A DNA stretch of 64,000 bases from Alkaliphilus flagellatus (GCF_018919215.1 NZ_JAHLQK010000005.1:279232-343231), one strand, 5' to 3'; shown: positions 56,287 through 64,000, counted from the first letter of the stretch. Notes: generated from the letters alone by a model not told the origin. Numbers and translations are program-made.

Positions 56287-56491
56287 CCATCTATGCCTCT
56301 TAATTTACTCTAATTTCGATTTTTATTCCAACTGGCTAAAAATCTCTAATAGCTTGTTGATTTTCTTTTCAATTTACCCCACTCTATAGCCTATAATACC
56401 CATATATTTTTTAGGTTGTCCTATAATTTTCTGCAGGTTATTAATAAAAATAACCTGCTTAGTAATTTCATCTAATTTTTCTTGCATTATA
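56287..56491. other. Intergenic
   Basis: A minus-strand frame of 37 codons (56374-56487; MQEKLDEITKQVIFINNLQK) exists without a ribosome site; not called as a gene. Confidence 0.35.
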
Positions 56492-56698
56492 TTATACATT
56501 TTCACACTTTATAGATTTTTTTGTATCGGTATGATCTTCACACCCACATTGTTTGCATAAGTGTCTTTCATTAGCACACTCTTCACAATACTGCCAACAT
56601 GGAGAATGTGGTGTTAGAATTATTTTTTCACATATTTTGCATTTTCCTTCACGCAGTGCTTGCGAACAAATCATACTCTCACACTTTCTACATGACAT
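56492..56698 (-). CDS. Cys-rich zinc-finger-like small protein
   Basis: A 68-residue protein with four CxxC-type pairs: CRKC, CKIC, CEEC, CKQCGC. Likely two zinc-binding knuckles. Purine-rich GGGGGGGAAG precedes the ATG. Not recognised. Confidence 0.65.
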   Translation of the reverse strand: MSCRKCESMICSQALREGKCKICEKIILTPHSPCWQYCEECANERHLCKQCGCEDHTDTKKSIKCENV

Positions 56699-56941
56699 GT
56701 TACTTCCCCCCCAACATACTATCTTTCAATAACAATGTATGTTTTTTGTCTATATAAGTTCGCCTTATTTTTGTGATGTGTAGCTATCCAAACATTGATA
56801 TTTGATTATATAATTTGAAATTAGCCGAAACTATTTTGTACATTGAAACCTCCTGTTATAGATTTTTTAAATTATGTTTTGTGCTTCAATGATTATCTCT
56901 TCACTAGTCATGGCTCTTTTTCTTGAAAAGTTCTTATATCA

Positions 56942-57154
56942 TTAATGGTATCTGGATGTTTTTTTACCTTTAGTTATTGAGTAAAAGTTAGCTTTTTCAT
57001 GAAGGTATTTTAAGTAATCTTCATTTGGATTTCTTAGCCACTCAATTATTTCCAATACTTTTTCCTTAGTTGGCTTCTCTATCCTATAACCACCTTGTAT
57101 GAAAGTACTTATATTAATTAAGGTATTGATATGAACCCTTGTCATTGCACTCAA
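56942..57154 (-). CDS. 70-residue phage-type protein, perhaps frameshifted
   Basis: Reads FIQGGYRIEKPTKEKVLEIIEWLRNPNEDYLKYLHEKANF, a helical charged protein. Upstream codons continue in another frame (KGLDDIVIECNDKG), so the start may be damaged. Function unknown. Confidence 0.4.
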   Translation of the reverse strand: MSAMTRVHINTLINISTFIQGGYRIEKPTKEKVLEIIEWLRNPNEDYLKYLHEKANFYSITKGKKTSRYH

Positions 57155-57174
57155 TCACTATATCATCTAATCCT

Positions 57175-57318
57175 TTAATTTTTTAGTACTTCATCTATAA
57201 AATGATCTGTAGTATGTCCCGTAAGTTCTTTATCAGCTTCACCATGTTTCTTAGTTCGCTTCTCTTTCAAAATATCTTGTAACTCTCCTGCTTGTCCATT
57301 ATTAAGAGTGATTTCTAC
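57175..57318 (-). pseudogene. Short decayed phage gene
   Basis: A frame without start codon reads VKVEITLNNGQAGELQDILK and ELTGHTTDHFIDEVLKN. Its presumed ATG (57314-57318 area) is out of frame by one or two bases. Confidence 0.4.
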
Positions 57319-57325
57319 CTTTACC

Positions 57326-57580
57326 TCATGTTATAGTCCACGTATTCGGTTCCCCAAAGTTGTCCAATGTCTTAATCTTGAAATTACTAATATTGTTGCC
57401 GTCGTTATCAAATCGGACCCATAAAAAAACATCAAATACTGTTGTTTTATCTGTTCCGTTCTTTCCAAGTATTGAAATATTTATTCCCTTAACATCTGTT
57501 GAAAATTCTCGTATTCCTTTAAAATTTTTAAGATATAAATTGTTTAGCTTCATTATTGCCTCCCCTAATAATTTTCTCAA
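57326..57580 (-). pseudogene. Truncated SbcC/AAA-type ATPase fragment
   Basis: Reads MKLNNLYLKNFKGIREFSTD then ISILGKNGTDKTTVFDVFLW: the N-terminus of a phage SbcC-like recombination ATPase. The Walker A has D where G is needed (GTDKTT), and the frame ends after about 75 codons out of several hundred. Clearly non-functional. Confidence 0.7.
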
Positions 57581-57938
57581 ATTCTCTGATTCTTCCTTAA
57601 GACTCTAATTTTCAATGCTTAAACCAGTAACAATTTTATTCAGTTCATCATAGTTGGTCCGTCATACAAATATTCATCTAGTGTTAGAAAAAGCTCTTCA
57701 AGTTGCACAAATGTGTCAATTATCTTTTATCCATTAAAATCCATATAGTGAAGTTCTATTAATTTTTTATATCAACAAGTGCTTTCAATTTTAAAATCTT
57801 ATCTTTTTTGGTGGAATAGTTATAAGTTATATTTTTCTTTGGCCTTATTTGGTTACCGCCAATAGTGTCTTTTTATATTCTTTAAGATCAATCCTTAATT
57901 CTCTTATGGTGCTTATAAATACAATGCATACTTCATGT
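57581..57938. other. Decayed phage DNA
   Basis: No intact frame; several short broken pieces on the minus strand. Confidence 0.4.
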
Positions 57939-58127
57939 TTACACCTCCTTTCCTTTAGAAACTAAGTCTTCAATAATCTCCCAACCTATTGCATGCATAT
58001 CATTAAGAATTTTTTCTACTTCAGCTTTATCCATTGGTGGTGGAGCTACCACTTCAACAACTGCATTTCTAAACTTGTATGTTTCCGATAATATTCGATC
58101 TCCATCTTTTACTTGTTTAATAAGCAT
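57939..58127 (-). CDS. 62-residue phage-type protein
   Basis: Reads IKQVKDGDRILSETYKFRNA and MDKAEVEKILNDMHAIGWEII. Intact, with GGAGGGGATC before the ATG. Not recognised. Its size and nearness to the recombinase make it one possible recombination directionality factor, without direct evidence. Confidence 0.5.
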   Translation of the reverse strand: MLIKQVKDGDRILSETYKFRNAVVEVVAPPPMDKAEVEKILNDMHAIGWEIIEDLVSKGKEV

Positions 58128-58228
58128 TTCGATCCCCTCCTACTACTAAAAGGTATGAAATTACTGGTTTGTACTATTCAATATCTTTCTTCATAACCTT
58201 TTTTATAAAAATTCATTCATTGATCCAG

Positions 58229-58429
58229 CTAAAGTTTAAAATATTCTTCCTCATCTAAGTGCTCTTTGGGGCCACTTACCTTCTGGATGCCAGTTAAGTA
58301 TACTGATGCTTTCTCAAATCCATCAAGCAAACATCTAATAAAATATTTTTGCTCTCCCTCAAAATCTGCTTTTTTAAAAGCATAATGTAAGTTAAATACT
58401 TTAATATTCCGACTTAATAAATTATTCAT
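58229..58429 (-). CDS. 66-residue protein, unknown
   Basis: Reads RNIKVFNLHYAFKKADFEGE and ends EEYFKL. No good ribosome site. May be a remnant. Confidence 0.35.
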   Translation of the reverse strand: MNNLLSRNIKVFNLHYAFKKADFEGEQKYFIRCLLDGFEKASVYLTGIQKVSGPKEHLDEEEYFKL

Positions 58430-58469
58430 AAGCTTTTCATGGTATTTATCATTTACTTACTCACTCTTT

Positions 58470-58700
58470 CTAGTTCAATAACCTCCTGCCTGTGCAACTG
58501 CAATTTTTCTTAAGTCTAATTTGTATGGAACATTCTTCACATACTGCAATAAGTTGTTCATAACTACCTAGTCTTTCTGCCCATGCAACAAACATATTTA
58601 AATATTTTAGCTCTCCTTTTATTGTTGCAAATCTACTAATAATGTTACTATCTACGTGTAAGAGCATTGCTATATCATTTTGTCTGTATACATTCTCCAT
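58470..58700 (-). CDS. 76-residue protein, possible DNA-binding
   Basis: Reads YRQNDIAMLLHVDSNIISRF, which could be a helix-turn-helix, then MFVAWAERLGSYEQLIAVCEE. No good ribosome site. Position divergent from the recombinase suggests a regulator or excision factor. Low certainty. Confidence 0.4.
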   Translation of the reverse strand: MENVYRQNDIAMLLHVDSNIISRFATIKGELKYLNMFVAWAERLGSYEQLIAVCEECSIQIRLKKNCSCTGRRLLN

Positions 58701-59194
58701 TCTTACATCTATTAAAGTTTGTCGTTAGTTCATATCAATCCCCTTTCAATTCCTTCTTTTATGCGACATTTGTAGTTTTATTTGTCTACTTTCGTGTTAG
58801 AACTTAATTAATAACTTTTCTGAAACAAAAATCTAATATGCTGTCTAAAGTCATCCCGGCCTTAATCATCTTTTCTTTTCCCTTAGAAATAGCATAGGGT
58901 TATTCCGTCTTTATATATTATCAATTTTTTATTTCAAAATGACTCATTACTTATCATTTAAACAAAACATCTACTCGATAGGATAATTGGATGAATTTTG
59001 TGTTTTTTATATAATTCTTTAATATCAAGTTTGTAATGTTTTCCATTATAGTTCTATCTTATATACTAGTTAGAAAACAGACTATATGGCTTTGCTCTTG
59101 TACTTTTGTATTTAAAGCCAATAATTATCTTAATCATTAGTTGCATATTATATAATAATCTTTAAGTAGGATATATCTTATAGGAGGTGAACTA
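58701..59194. other. Leader region of the recombinase
   Basis: About 490 bp without a gene. It contains the candidate sigma-E promoter and otherwise A/T-rich sequence. Long for a leader; possible relic of a deleted gene. Confidence 0.45.
59143..59172 (+). promoter_or_regulatory. Weak candidate sigma-E promoter of the recombinase
   Basis: GCATATT (59143-59149) is an exact sigma-E -35; 15 bp on, AGTAGGAT matches CATACAAT at only 4 of 8. It would start transcription about 15 nt before the ATG. Relatives use sigma-E for the skin recombinase. Confidence 0.3.
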
Positions 59195-60748
59195 ATGGAA
59201 AGAGTATGTATTTATCTAAGAAAATCCAGAGCTGATATTGAAGCAGAGTCCAGGGGTGAAGGAGAAACTCTAGCCAAGCATCGCAGTACTCTTTTAAAGG
59301 TTGCTAAGGAAAAAGGCCTTAATATCATAAAAATATATGAAGAAATAGTATCTGGTGAGAGCTTAATGCACCGCCCTGAAATGCTTGAACTATTAAAAAA
59401 TGTTGAAAATAAATTGTATGATGCTGTTTTAGTTATGGACGTAGATCGTCTTGGTAGGGGTAACATGCAAGAGCAGGGCCTTATATTAGAAACATTTAAA
59501 AAGTCAGGAACTAAGATTATTACACCTAGAAAAATATATAACCTAGATGATGAATTCGACGAAGAATACAGTGAGTTTGAAGCTTTTATGGCTAGAAAAG
59601 AATTAAAGATGATTAATAGACGTCTGCAACGTGGTAGGGTTCGGTCTATTGAAGATGGTAACTACATAAGTCCTAATCCACCCTATGGATATGAAATAGA
59701 TGAAGGAAAAGACTACAGGACCTTAAAACCACATCCAGAACAAGCTGAAGTAGTAAAAATGATATTTGAATGGTACGTTGATGGATTAGGTGCTGGAAAA
59801 ATATCTAATAAATTAAATGAACTTGGCTATACAACATATACAGGCATAAAATGGCGTAATTATTCAGTTCTTAATATAATCAAAAATCATGTTTATACCG
59901 GGAAAGTAGTTTGGGGTAAAAAAGATATTAGAAAATCTAATAAACCTGGTCAATTAAAAGAAGTAAATGAAAGACCTAAAGATGAATGGATTATAGCAGA
60001 TGGAAAACATCCTGCTTTAATATCGGAAGAATTATTTGAAAAAGCTACTGAAATTTTGGAGAAAAGATATCATGTACCATATAAATTAGAAAATGGTATT
60101 ACAAACCCATTAGCAGGTATTATACGGTGTCAAAATTGTGGAGCTTCTATGGTATTTAGATCTTACACAAAAAAAGATCCTCATATTATGTGCTATGCCA
60201 ATTGTGGTAACAAATCATCTAAGTTCAAGTATGTAGAAAAAGAACTCCTAGATGCACTTGAGCAATGGTCCATCCAATATAAGGCCCAATGGGATATTAG
60301 AAAAAAAGCTACCGGAGAAATAGCAGCCACTTCTTCTATTTCTATATTTGAAAAAGCTACTGAAAACTTAGAAAAAGAATTGGCAGAATTAGAAAATCAA
60401 AAAGGCAGGCTCCATGACCTTTTAGAACGTGGAGTGTATGATGTAGATACTTATCTAGAGAGATCACAAAATTTAGCTGAAAGAATGGATGCTACTAAAG
60501 CAAATATTGATAAAGCTAAATTAGCACTTAATCAAGAAATACAACGAGAAAAAGCTCAAATAGATATTATTCCTAAGATAGAAAAAGTGCTAGACCTCTA
60601 CCCTAAATTAGAAGATCCAGCACAGAAAAATAAGTTACTTAAAAGTATATTAGATTACTGCGAGTACGACAAGAAAAAATCTCAAAGAAATGACAACTTT
60701 ACATTAAGGCTATTTCCAAAACTTCCAAAACAAACCCCTAATAGTTGA
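59195..60748 (+). CDS. Large serine recombinase of the sigK element (SpoIVCA-type)
   Basis: A 517-residue integrase/excisionase. The resolvase domain (1-150) begins YLRKSRAD with catalytic Ser11; [16 protein letters not shown] is the conserved Arg block. A Recombinase domain (about 160-280) with [15 protein letters not shown] and [10 protein letters not shown] zinc ribbon, and a coiled coil (about 375-450), follow. AGGAGGTGA before the ATG. The stop codon lies in the arm of attR. Oriented opposite to sigK. It is predicted to excise the element in the mother cell. Confidence 0.93.
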   Translation: MERVCIYLRKSRADIEAESRGEGETLAKHRSTLLKVAKEKGLNIIKIYEEIVSGESLMHRPEMLELLKNVENKLYDAVLVMDVDRLGRGNMQEQGLILETFKKSGTKIITPRKIYNLDDEFDEEYSEFEAFMARKELKMINRRLQRGRVRSIEDGNYISPNPPYGYEIDEGKDYRTLKPHPEQAEVVKMIFEWYVDGLGAGKISNKLNELGYTTYTGIKWRNYSVLNIIKNHVYTGKVVWGKKDIRKSNKPGQLKEVNERPKDEWIIADGKHPALISEELFEKATEILEKRYHVPYKLENGITNPLAGIIRCQNCGASMVFRSYTKKDPHIMCYANCGNKSSKFKYVEKELLDALEQWSIQYKAQWDIRKKATGEIAATSSISIFEKATENLEKELAELENQKGRLHDLLERGVYDVDTYLERSQNLAERMDATKANIDKAKLALNQEIQREKAQIDIIPKIEKVLDLYPKLEDPAQKNKLLKSILDYCEYDKKKSQRNDNFTLRLFPKLPKQTPNS

Positions 60749-60774
60749 TAACCTGTTATGGGTAATTCATTACC
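60744..60774. other. Right attachment site (attR)
   Basis: Arm GTTGATAAC (60744-60752) inverted with respect to attL; inner GGTAATTCATTACC palindrome (60761-60774) whose right half is the core TTCATTACC shared with attL. The recombinase stop (60746-60748) is inside the arm. Confidence 0.85.
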
Positions 60775-60858
60775 CTCTTTATCTACTCCTATAGGATCTT
60801 GCAGTGATACTTCAGTTTTAATTTTCTTGTTCGATCTAATGGTCATCAATATTTCATT
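60766..60858 (-). pseudogene. sigK: Sigma-K fragment, 31 codons (region 2.4-3 boundary)
   Basis: Minus frame [20 protein letters not shown] then [11 protein letters not shown] matches sigma-K up to the core. Joined to the 3' part it reads DKEGNE|ISLIDIL, the exact family sequence. Upstream of NEILM the family continues LATYAARCIE, but here it reads FHNVSIA with loss of similarity. Only about 31 of some 110 N-terminal codons are present. Decay or a second insertion are the options. Confidence 0.85.
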
Positions 60859-61098
60859 TGCTATGCTCACATTATGGAAACATATTACTATACTCAAACT
60901 ATGGATATATTAAAAAGTATATCAGACTTATCAATCGTCGATAGTAAATAGGATATTACCGATTATTAAAGGGGTTACCCCAAGAGGATTTATGTTGTAA
61001 AGCAGGTAGCTTTATTTTAAATAGGATATCAAACATAGTCATGTACAAAATTGGTTAATCCTGTTGCTTGTTTCAAATAAAAATATTCATAAAAAACA
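60859..61098. other. Region where the sigK N-terminal half is expected but absent
   Basis: On the minus strand no further sigma-K sequence is recognisable. One 11-bp palindrome GGGGTTACCCC (about 60971-60981). No gene. Confidence 0.6.
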
Positions 61099-61120
61099 GG
61101 GTAAAGCCCAAGCTCTACCC
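61099..61120 (-). terminator. Recurrent hairpin, copy 3
   Basis: GGGTAAAGCCCAAGCTCTACCC, followed on the minus strand by TGTTTTTTAT, 15 bp past the 62-residue gene. Confidence 0.78.
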
Positions 61121-61134
61121 CAATTCTGTTCTAT

Positions 61135-61323
61135 CTATCTTTTACAATCACAAAATTCACGTCCGCATCCACATCTACGTTCACGTCCAAATACGAAACA
61201 TAATATAATAATTAAGATAAATAAGGAAAATAAATTATTTGTGCCGCCGCAACCTTTGTTTCCCCCAAAGATTCCGTCTAAAAACCCGCCACCGCATCCG
61301 CCGCTTTCAATAATTCCACTCAT
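61135..61323 (-). CDS. Cys/Gly-rich small protein (chorion-HCB-like), copy 2
   Basis: A 62-residue protein MSGIIESGGCGGGFLDGIFG, a hydrophobic stretch LFSLFILIIILCFVFG and a Cys-rich tail. Start chosen after GGTGG; a GTG three codons earlier is in the ribosome site. It shares promoter, leader and terminator with the copies at 42941 and 62980. Confidence 0.72.
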   Translation of the reverse strand: MSGIIESGGCGGGFLDGIFGGNKGCGGTNNLFSLFILIIILCFVFGRERRCGCGREFCDCKR

Positions 61324-61398
61324 ATATTCCACCTACCTTTTCAAATTTTGACTTTTCTCTTTTTCTGTTCTAAGACTATTTGTCGTTTTAATATAATA

Positions 61399-61425
61399 TA
61401 CATTATGAAATTATCTATAAATTGT
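61399..61425 (-). promoter_or_regulatory. Sigma-K-type promoter, copy 2
   Basis: Minus strand AC, 16-bp spacer, CATAATGTA. About 75 bp upstream of the 62-residue gene. Confidence 0.65.
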
Positions 61426-61512
61426 TCTATATTTTTCTATAAAAATAAAAAAGGGAGAGCCTAGGCTACCCCATCATTTTCATTTAGAAACTATCATCCT
61501 GACACAGTTTGA

Positions 61513-61713
61513 TTAAATAATAGTACATAAAGGTACTCTAACTAAAACCAGACGATCAGTTGCATTTTGAACACTAAATACTACGAATACATTTCTTCCT
61601 ACTACGAACGCACAAATAAGCTCTACTTCTCTTCCTGTAGGAATTGTGTTAACCATTTGACAACGCATAACTCTCGCTGCTATTAGTGCTGCTGCTTGAA
61701 CTGCTGTTATCTC
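61513..61713 (-). pseudogene. 3' fragment of the 121-residue gene
   Basis: Reads EITAVQAAALIAARVMRCQM and ends ATDRLVLVRVPLCTII, closely matching residues about 55-121 of the gene at 42417. Its 5' part is gone: the fragment begins exactly at the stop of the LexA-like gene, so a deletion fused the two. Confidence 0.82.
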
Positions 61714-61943
61714 TAACCTTTTATTATATTTAGTCCTTTTTCAGTTACCGATATAGATCTGGGACTACTATCTATTTTTGTGATAAATCCTTGATTTTCT
61801 AAATTACCAAGATATCCATGCACAGTACTACTCGATTTAAATCCTACTAAGTCGCAAATATTTCTTACTGTAGGACTAATTCCATTATCCTGTATATATT
61901 TGTGTATAGCTTCTAAAATTTCCCTCTGACTTTCAGTTAGCAT
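61713..61943 (-). CDS. LexA DNA-binding-domain-only regulator, copy 2
   Basis: A 76-residue protein: SPTVRNICDLVGFKSSSTVH and GYLGNLENQGFI are close to LexA, with no S24 domain. Start chosen after GGGGATTATC. Paralogue of 41798-42028. Preceded by a decayed copy of the 81-residue gene and by the same operators. Confidence 0.82.
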   Translation of the reverse strand: MLTESQREILEAIHKYIQDNGISPTVRNICDLVGFKSSSTVHGYLGNLENQGFITKIDSSPRSISVTEKGLNIIKG

Positions 61944-61959
61944 GATAATCCCCATTTTA

Positions 61960-62172
61960 CTATTATTATTGCTGATTAACTTTGTATCTATTGCGGATAG
62001 TATGTTGTCTATTTAAAAAATTCTTAATTCTCCCTTATCTATATCTAAGGCTTTTATAATTTCACTGTCCATTTTAATACTTGGATTCTTCTCTGGGTTA
62101 TTTCTAAATTTTTCATATATACAACAGTTATTATTTTTTGATTGTTAATGAGTATTTTAATGATTGTTTTAT
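61960..62172 (-). pseudogene. Decayed copy of the 81-residue gene
   Basis: Pieces read QSLKYSLTIKK, TVVYMKNLEITQRRIQVLK and IDNILSAIDTKLISNN in different frames, matching the gene at 42018. Several stops and a one-base loss near TTAAAATGGACAG break it. Confidence 0.78.
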
Positions 62173-62186
62173 CATATATTCACCTC

Positions 62187-62228
62187 AAACGTATGTTCTT
62201 AATTATATGTTACCAGAATGTACGTTCG
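62187..62228 (-). promoter_or_regulatory. Tandem LexA-box-like operators, copy 2
   Basis: AAACGTATGTTC (62187-62198) and GAATGTACGTTCG (62216-62228), same spacing as at 42275-42316. The second has a near-palindromic GTAC centre. Confidence 0.6.
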
Positions 62229-62243
62229 ATGTAAAGAGTAAAA

Positions 62244-62270
62244 AAAGAGAGAAATAAGTCCTCTCCTATA
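62244..62270 (-). terminator. Terminator after the YmaF-like gene
   Basis: GAGAG and CTCTC around a short loop, then a minus-strand run of seven T. It lies just past the YmaF-like stop. Confidence 0.6.
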
Positions 62271-62275
62271 ATATA

Positions 62276-62608
62276 TTAATAACATCTATTATATTGCTGG
62301 TACATTTGAGGTGATGTGTTATTTTCATACTCATGATCATGTTCAGCTATAAATGTTGTTCTACCTTCCATGTAATGAATATGTCCCTCTGAAACTATTA
62401 TTGCGGGACTTGTACTTCCATAATATCGATGAATATGTCCATCATCAAGTGTCGTATATCCATTATAATAGTGGACATGACTACCTTGTACTGGTATAGG
62501 CTCTCCTGTACATCCATAATATCTATGAGTGTGTCCATCATTTAAAGTCGTAACTCCTTGATACTGGTGGATATGCCCCATATGATGATTATTATAGTAA
62601 TTGTACAT
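62276..62608 (-). CDS. YmaF-like His-rich repeat protein
   Basis: A 110-residue protein with five or six HxH units in a repeat of about 18 residues: HIHQYQGVTTLNDGHTHRYYG, HVHYYNGYTTLDDGHIHRYYG, HIHYMEGRTTF. This is the YmaF pattern (PF12788). Likely to bind metal. Function unknown, spore-linked in some reports by association. GGGGGAAT precedes the ATG. Confidence 0.82.
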   Translation of the reverse strand: MYNYYNNHHMGHIHQYQGVTTLNDGHTHRYYGCTGEPIPVQGSHVHYYNGYTTLDDGHIHRYYGSTSPAIIVSEGHIHYMEGRTTFIAEHDHEYENNTSPQMYQQYNRCY

Positions 62609-62979
62609 TTTAATTCCCCCTAAATTCTATATATATGCTTTTGACAATTATAATATATTCCCTACAAAAGCAAGTGTTACATGGTTCAAAATAAGCTTTC
62701 TTGCTCTGTGCTATTTCTAAATAATAAATTATTTCCTGCAAGTTTTAGCAATAACTTTAATCGCTTTCTCATTTTTAGAAAATCATCACTATCTAAATAT
62801 AAACCGTATATATCTAATGAAATGGAGTTTTCTTTAATTGGTATTATATCATTTGCATATAAAAATTTGATATTTTATTGATTCTGGTTTTAGTTTATCA
62901 CAGCTGATTGAATTTTTTAAAATAGGCATAAACAATAGGGTAGAGCATAAGCCCTACCCCAATTCTGTTAATCTATTTT
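62609..62979. other. Interval with a start-less open frame
   Basis: On the minus strand a frame of about 65 codons (KFLYANDIIPIKENSISLDI, YGLYLDSDDFLKMRKRLKLL) has no start codon near its beginning; perhaps a gene remnant. A recurrent hairpin lies at 62938-62959. Confidence 0.4.
62938..62959 (-). terminator. Recurrent hairpin, copy 4
   Basis: GGGTAGAGCATAAGCCCTACCC with T-rich minus tail, 20 bp past the small gene at 62980. Confidence 0.75.
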
Positions 62980-63168
62980 TTAGCATCCGAAAATTCCACG
63001 TCCGCAAAATAGTACAACAAGTAATAGGAAGAAGAAAAGTAAGCTATCTCCTGTTCCTTTAAAAATACCACAGTTACAGAAAATGATTATTAATAACAAG
63101 AAAAAGAAAAGTAAACTACTTTGCCTTCCTCCAAACAAACCACCTAAACCTAAGTTACCTTCACTCAT
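62980..63168 (-). CDS. Hydrophobic small protein (chorion-HCB-like), copy 3
   Basis: A 62-residue protein, SEGNLGLGGLFGGRQ then SLLFFFLLLIIIFCNCGIF and SLLFFFLLLVVLFCGRGIF. The last 47 residues match copy 1 almost perfectly. Same promoter and ribosome site as copies 1 and 2. Confidence 0.75.
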   Translation of the reverse strand: MSEGNLGLGGLFGGRQSSLLFFFLLLIIIFCNCGIFKGTGDSLLFFFLLLVVLFCGRGIFGC

Positions 63169-63256
63169 ATATTACACCTACCTTTTTAAATTTTAAATAC
63201 TGCTAAATACACAACTTTTTTATCTTTCAGTTCTAAGACTATCTATAGTTGTAATA

Positions 63257-63283
63257 TATACTATGAAATTATCTATAAACTGT
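63257..63283 (-). promoter_or_regulatory. Sigma-K-type promoter, copy 3
   Basis: Minus strand AC, 16-bp spacer, CATAGTATA; about 90 bp upstream of the 62-residue gene. Confidence 0.65.
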
Positions 63284-63310
63284 TCCATATTTTATGTTGA
63301 AAATAAAAAA

Positions 63311-63332
63311 TGATAAAGCATAAGTTCTACCC
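63311..63332 (-). repeat. Degenerate recurrent hairpin, copy 5
   Basis: TGATAAAGCATAAGTTCTACCC aligns to the other copies but pairs poorly. No small gene now ends here; possibly the trace of a lost copy. Confidence 0.45.
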
Positions 63333-63592
63333 ATTAATAAATTCTAAGGCTATTTAATTCGTTCATATTTATACCTTAATTTGTTTTTATTATAAGTATT
63401 ATACGGATTATAATAGAAAAAAGTTTCATTTTTTGTTTTTTAATATATTTTCAACAAATCATTCACACATTTTTATACGCAACATAGTATGGAAGTACAA
63501 TATATTTTTCTCCAGTGTTCTTTTTTATATAAGAATAAAATAGGATATGCAGTTTTACATACCCTATTTGTAAAATATTATTCTTGATATGT

Positions 63593-64000
63593 TTAGCAAG
63601 GTCTATTACATTCTTGCTCTGTTGGGCACTCTCTACGAGTTGGACCAATTGCAACCTGTCTATTTTGTAAAATTTTAAGTGTAATAGCTATAACCATTTT
63701 TTCTTCAATTTTTGTAAATAGTTTTTCTCCTACAGGTAGATCTGTATGCTTTGGATGTACACGATGTAAAAACTCATCGAATTCAACAATTTTAGCGCTT
63801 ATTAATTCGCAAAATGTTAGTTCATTAAAAAATTCTGTGCTGATTTGATTAAACTCTGATAAATCTCCTGATAATAGTCTATCTTTTTCAGCAAAATCAT
63901 TTGGTAATTCTTTTGATGTAAAAAATTCAAATTCATTTGATGTATTAGTAACAAGAGGTGCTGGACGTGTACCATTAAATTTAACAACAGTTGTACATTC
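63593..64000 (-). CDS. Unknown protein, C-terminal part (runs off the right edge)
   Basis: An open frame of 135 codons with no start in the window. It reads ECTTVVKFNGTRPAPLVTNT, FNELTFCELISAKIVEFDEF and ends RRECPTEQECNRPC. Not recognised. Helical, Cys-rich tail; may be another spore-surface protein. It lies beyond the right attachment site. Confidence 0.7.
   Translation of the reverse strand, partial: ECTTVVKFNGTRPAPLVTNTSNEFEFFTSKELPNDFAEKDRLLSGDLSEFNQISTEFFNELTFCELISAKIVEFDEFLHRVHPKHTDLPVGEKLFTKIEEKMVIAITLKILQNRQVAIGPTRRECPTEQECNRPC

Larger units (their letters stand above)
40244..60774. mobile_element. Skin-type element interrupting sigK (about 20.5 kb)
   Basis: Bounded by identical 9-bp cores TTCATTACC at 40244-40252 and 60766-60774, each at the GNE codons of sigK. 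Joining the two ends in silico gives attP with a perfect 11-bp outer inverted repeat, TAGTTGATAAC with GTTATCAACTA, and an inner GGTAAT-GA-ATTACC palindrome, as expected for a large serine recombinase with a central GA dinucleotide. The recombinase gene ends inside the right arm. The interior mixes intact cargo and decayed phage genes. Confidence 0.87.

Noticed and set aside
40363..60748. Intact functional prophage
   Set aside because: No intact terminase, portal, capsid or tail genes; most phage-like frames are broken.
60682..60897. A 71-codon minus-strand gene covering the sigK fragment
   Set aside because: Only residues of the sigma-K match are meaningful; the rest reads antisense to the recombinase and across the attachment arm.
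63463..63654. A 63-codon minus-strand gene
   Set aside because: It overlaps, in another frame, the longer partial gene at 63593-64000, which has the better coding pattern.
1..64000. CRISPR array or tRNA genes
   Set aside because: No regularly spaced direct repeats and no cloverleaf sequence were seen.

Overview
The window is low-GC clostridial DNA. A Clostridia genome of the Alkaliphilus/Natronincola type is my inference, from the spo0A-spoIVB-recN-argR-tlyA-dxs order, a full spoIIIA operon, an OLE RNA with its partner gene, a Gram-positive type IV pilus cluster, and a sigK gene split by an intervening element. Nearly all chromosomal genes lie on the minus strand, so operons read from high to low coordinates.

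Region by region. 1-12.5 kb: a co-directional housekeeping and sporulation run (nusB, a Kae1-like gene, xseA, xseB, ispA, a YuiD-type PAP2 gene, OLE RNA, oapA, dxs, tlyA, argR, recN, spoIVB, and the start of spo0A with a sigma-H promoter and 0A box). 12.6-21.9 kb: asp23, spoIIIAA-AH (mother-cell side of the forespore feeding channel), a CD1247-like acidic protein, efp, pepP, aroK and a ComFB-like gene. 21.9-36.8 kb: a type IV pilus cluster with pilB, pilT, pilC, a pilA-like major pilin, several minor pilins, pilD, pilM, pilN and pilO-like genes and a secreted SLH protein. It is preceded by a promoter, a candidate c-di-GMP-II-like aptamer and a terminator. 37-39.7 kb: aroE, yqeG and two small genes, leading to the 3' half of sigK.

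39.97-60.9 kb: sigK is interrupted. Its 3' part ends at 40252, and a 31-codon piece of the preceding coding sequence lies at 60766-60858. Both carry the same 9-bp core containing AATGA. The 20.5-kb segment between them is a skin-type element. It encodes a large serine recombinase whose stop codon lies in the right attachment arm, and joining its two ends gives a near-perfect palindromic attP. Cargo includes Coat-F-like proteins, an alpha/beta SASP, a Spo0E-like phosphatase, a RemA-like protein, CCA-transferase and RlaP-like nucleotidyltransferases, a UDG-fold DNA glycosylase, an SLH-subtilase, a very GC-rich acetyltransferase, and many decayed phage genes.

60.9-64 kb, outside the right end: a second cluster of genes paralogous to those at 41.8-43.3 kb inside the element (LexA-DNA-binding-only regulators, hydrophobic Cys-rich small proteins, a pseudogene pair), with the same operators, 3' hairpins and sigma-K-type promoters. 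The rest of the 5' half of sigK is not next to the right attachment site. Either the N-terminal part has decayed, or a second insertion separates it and it lies beyond 64 kb.
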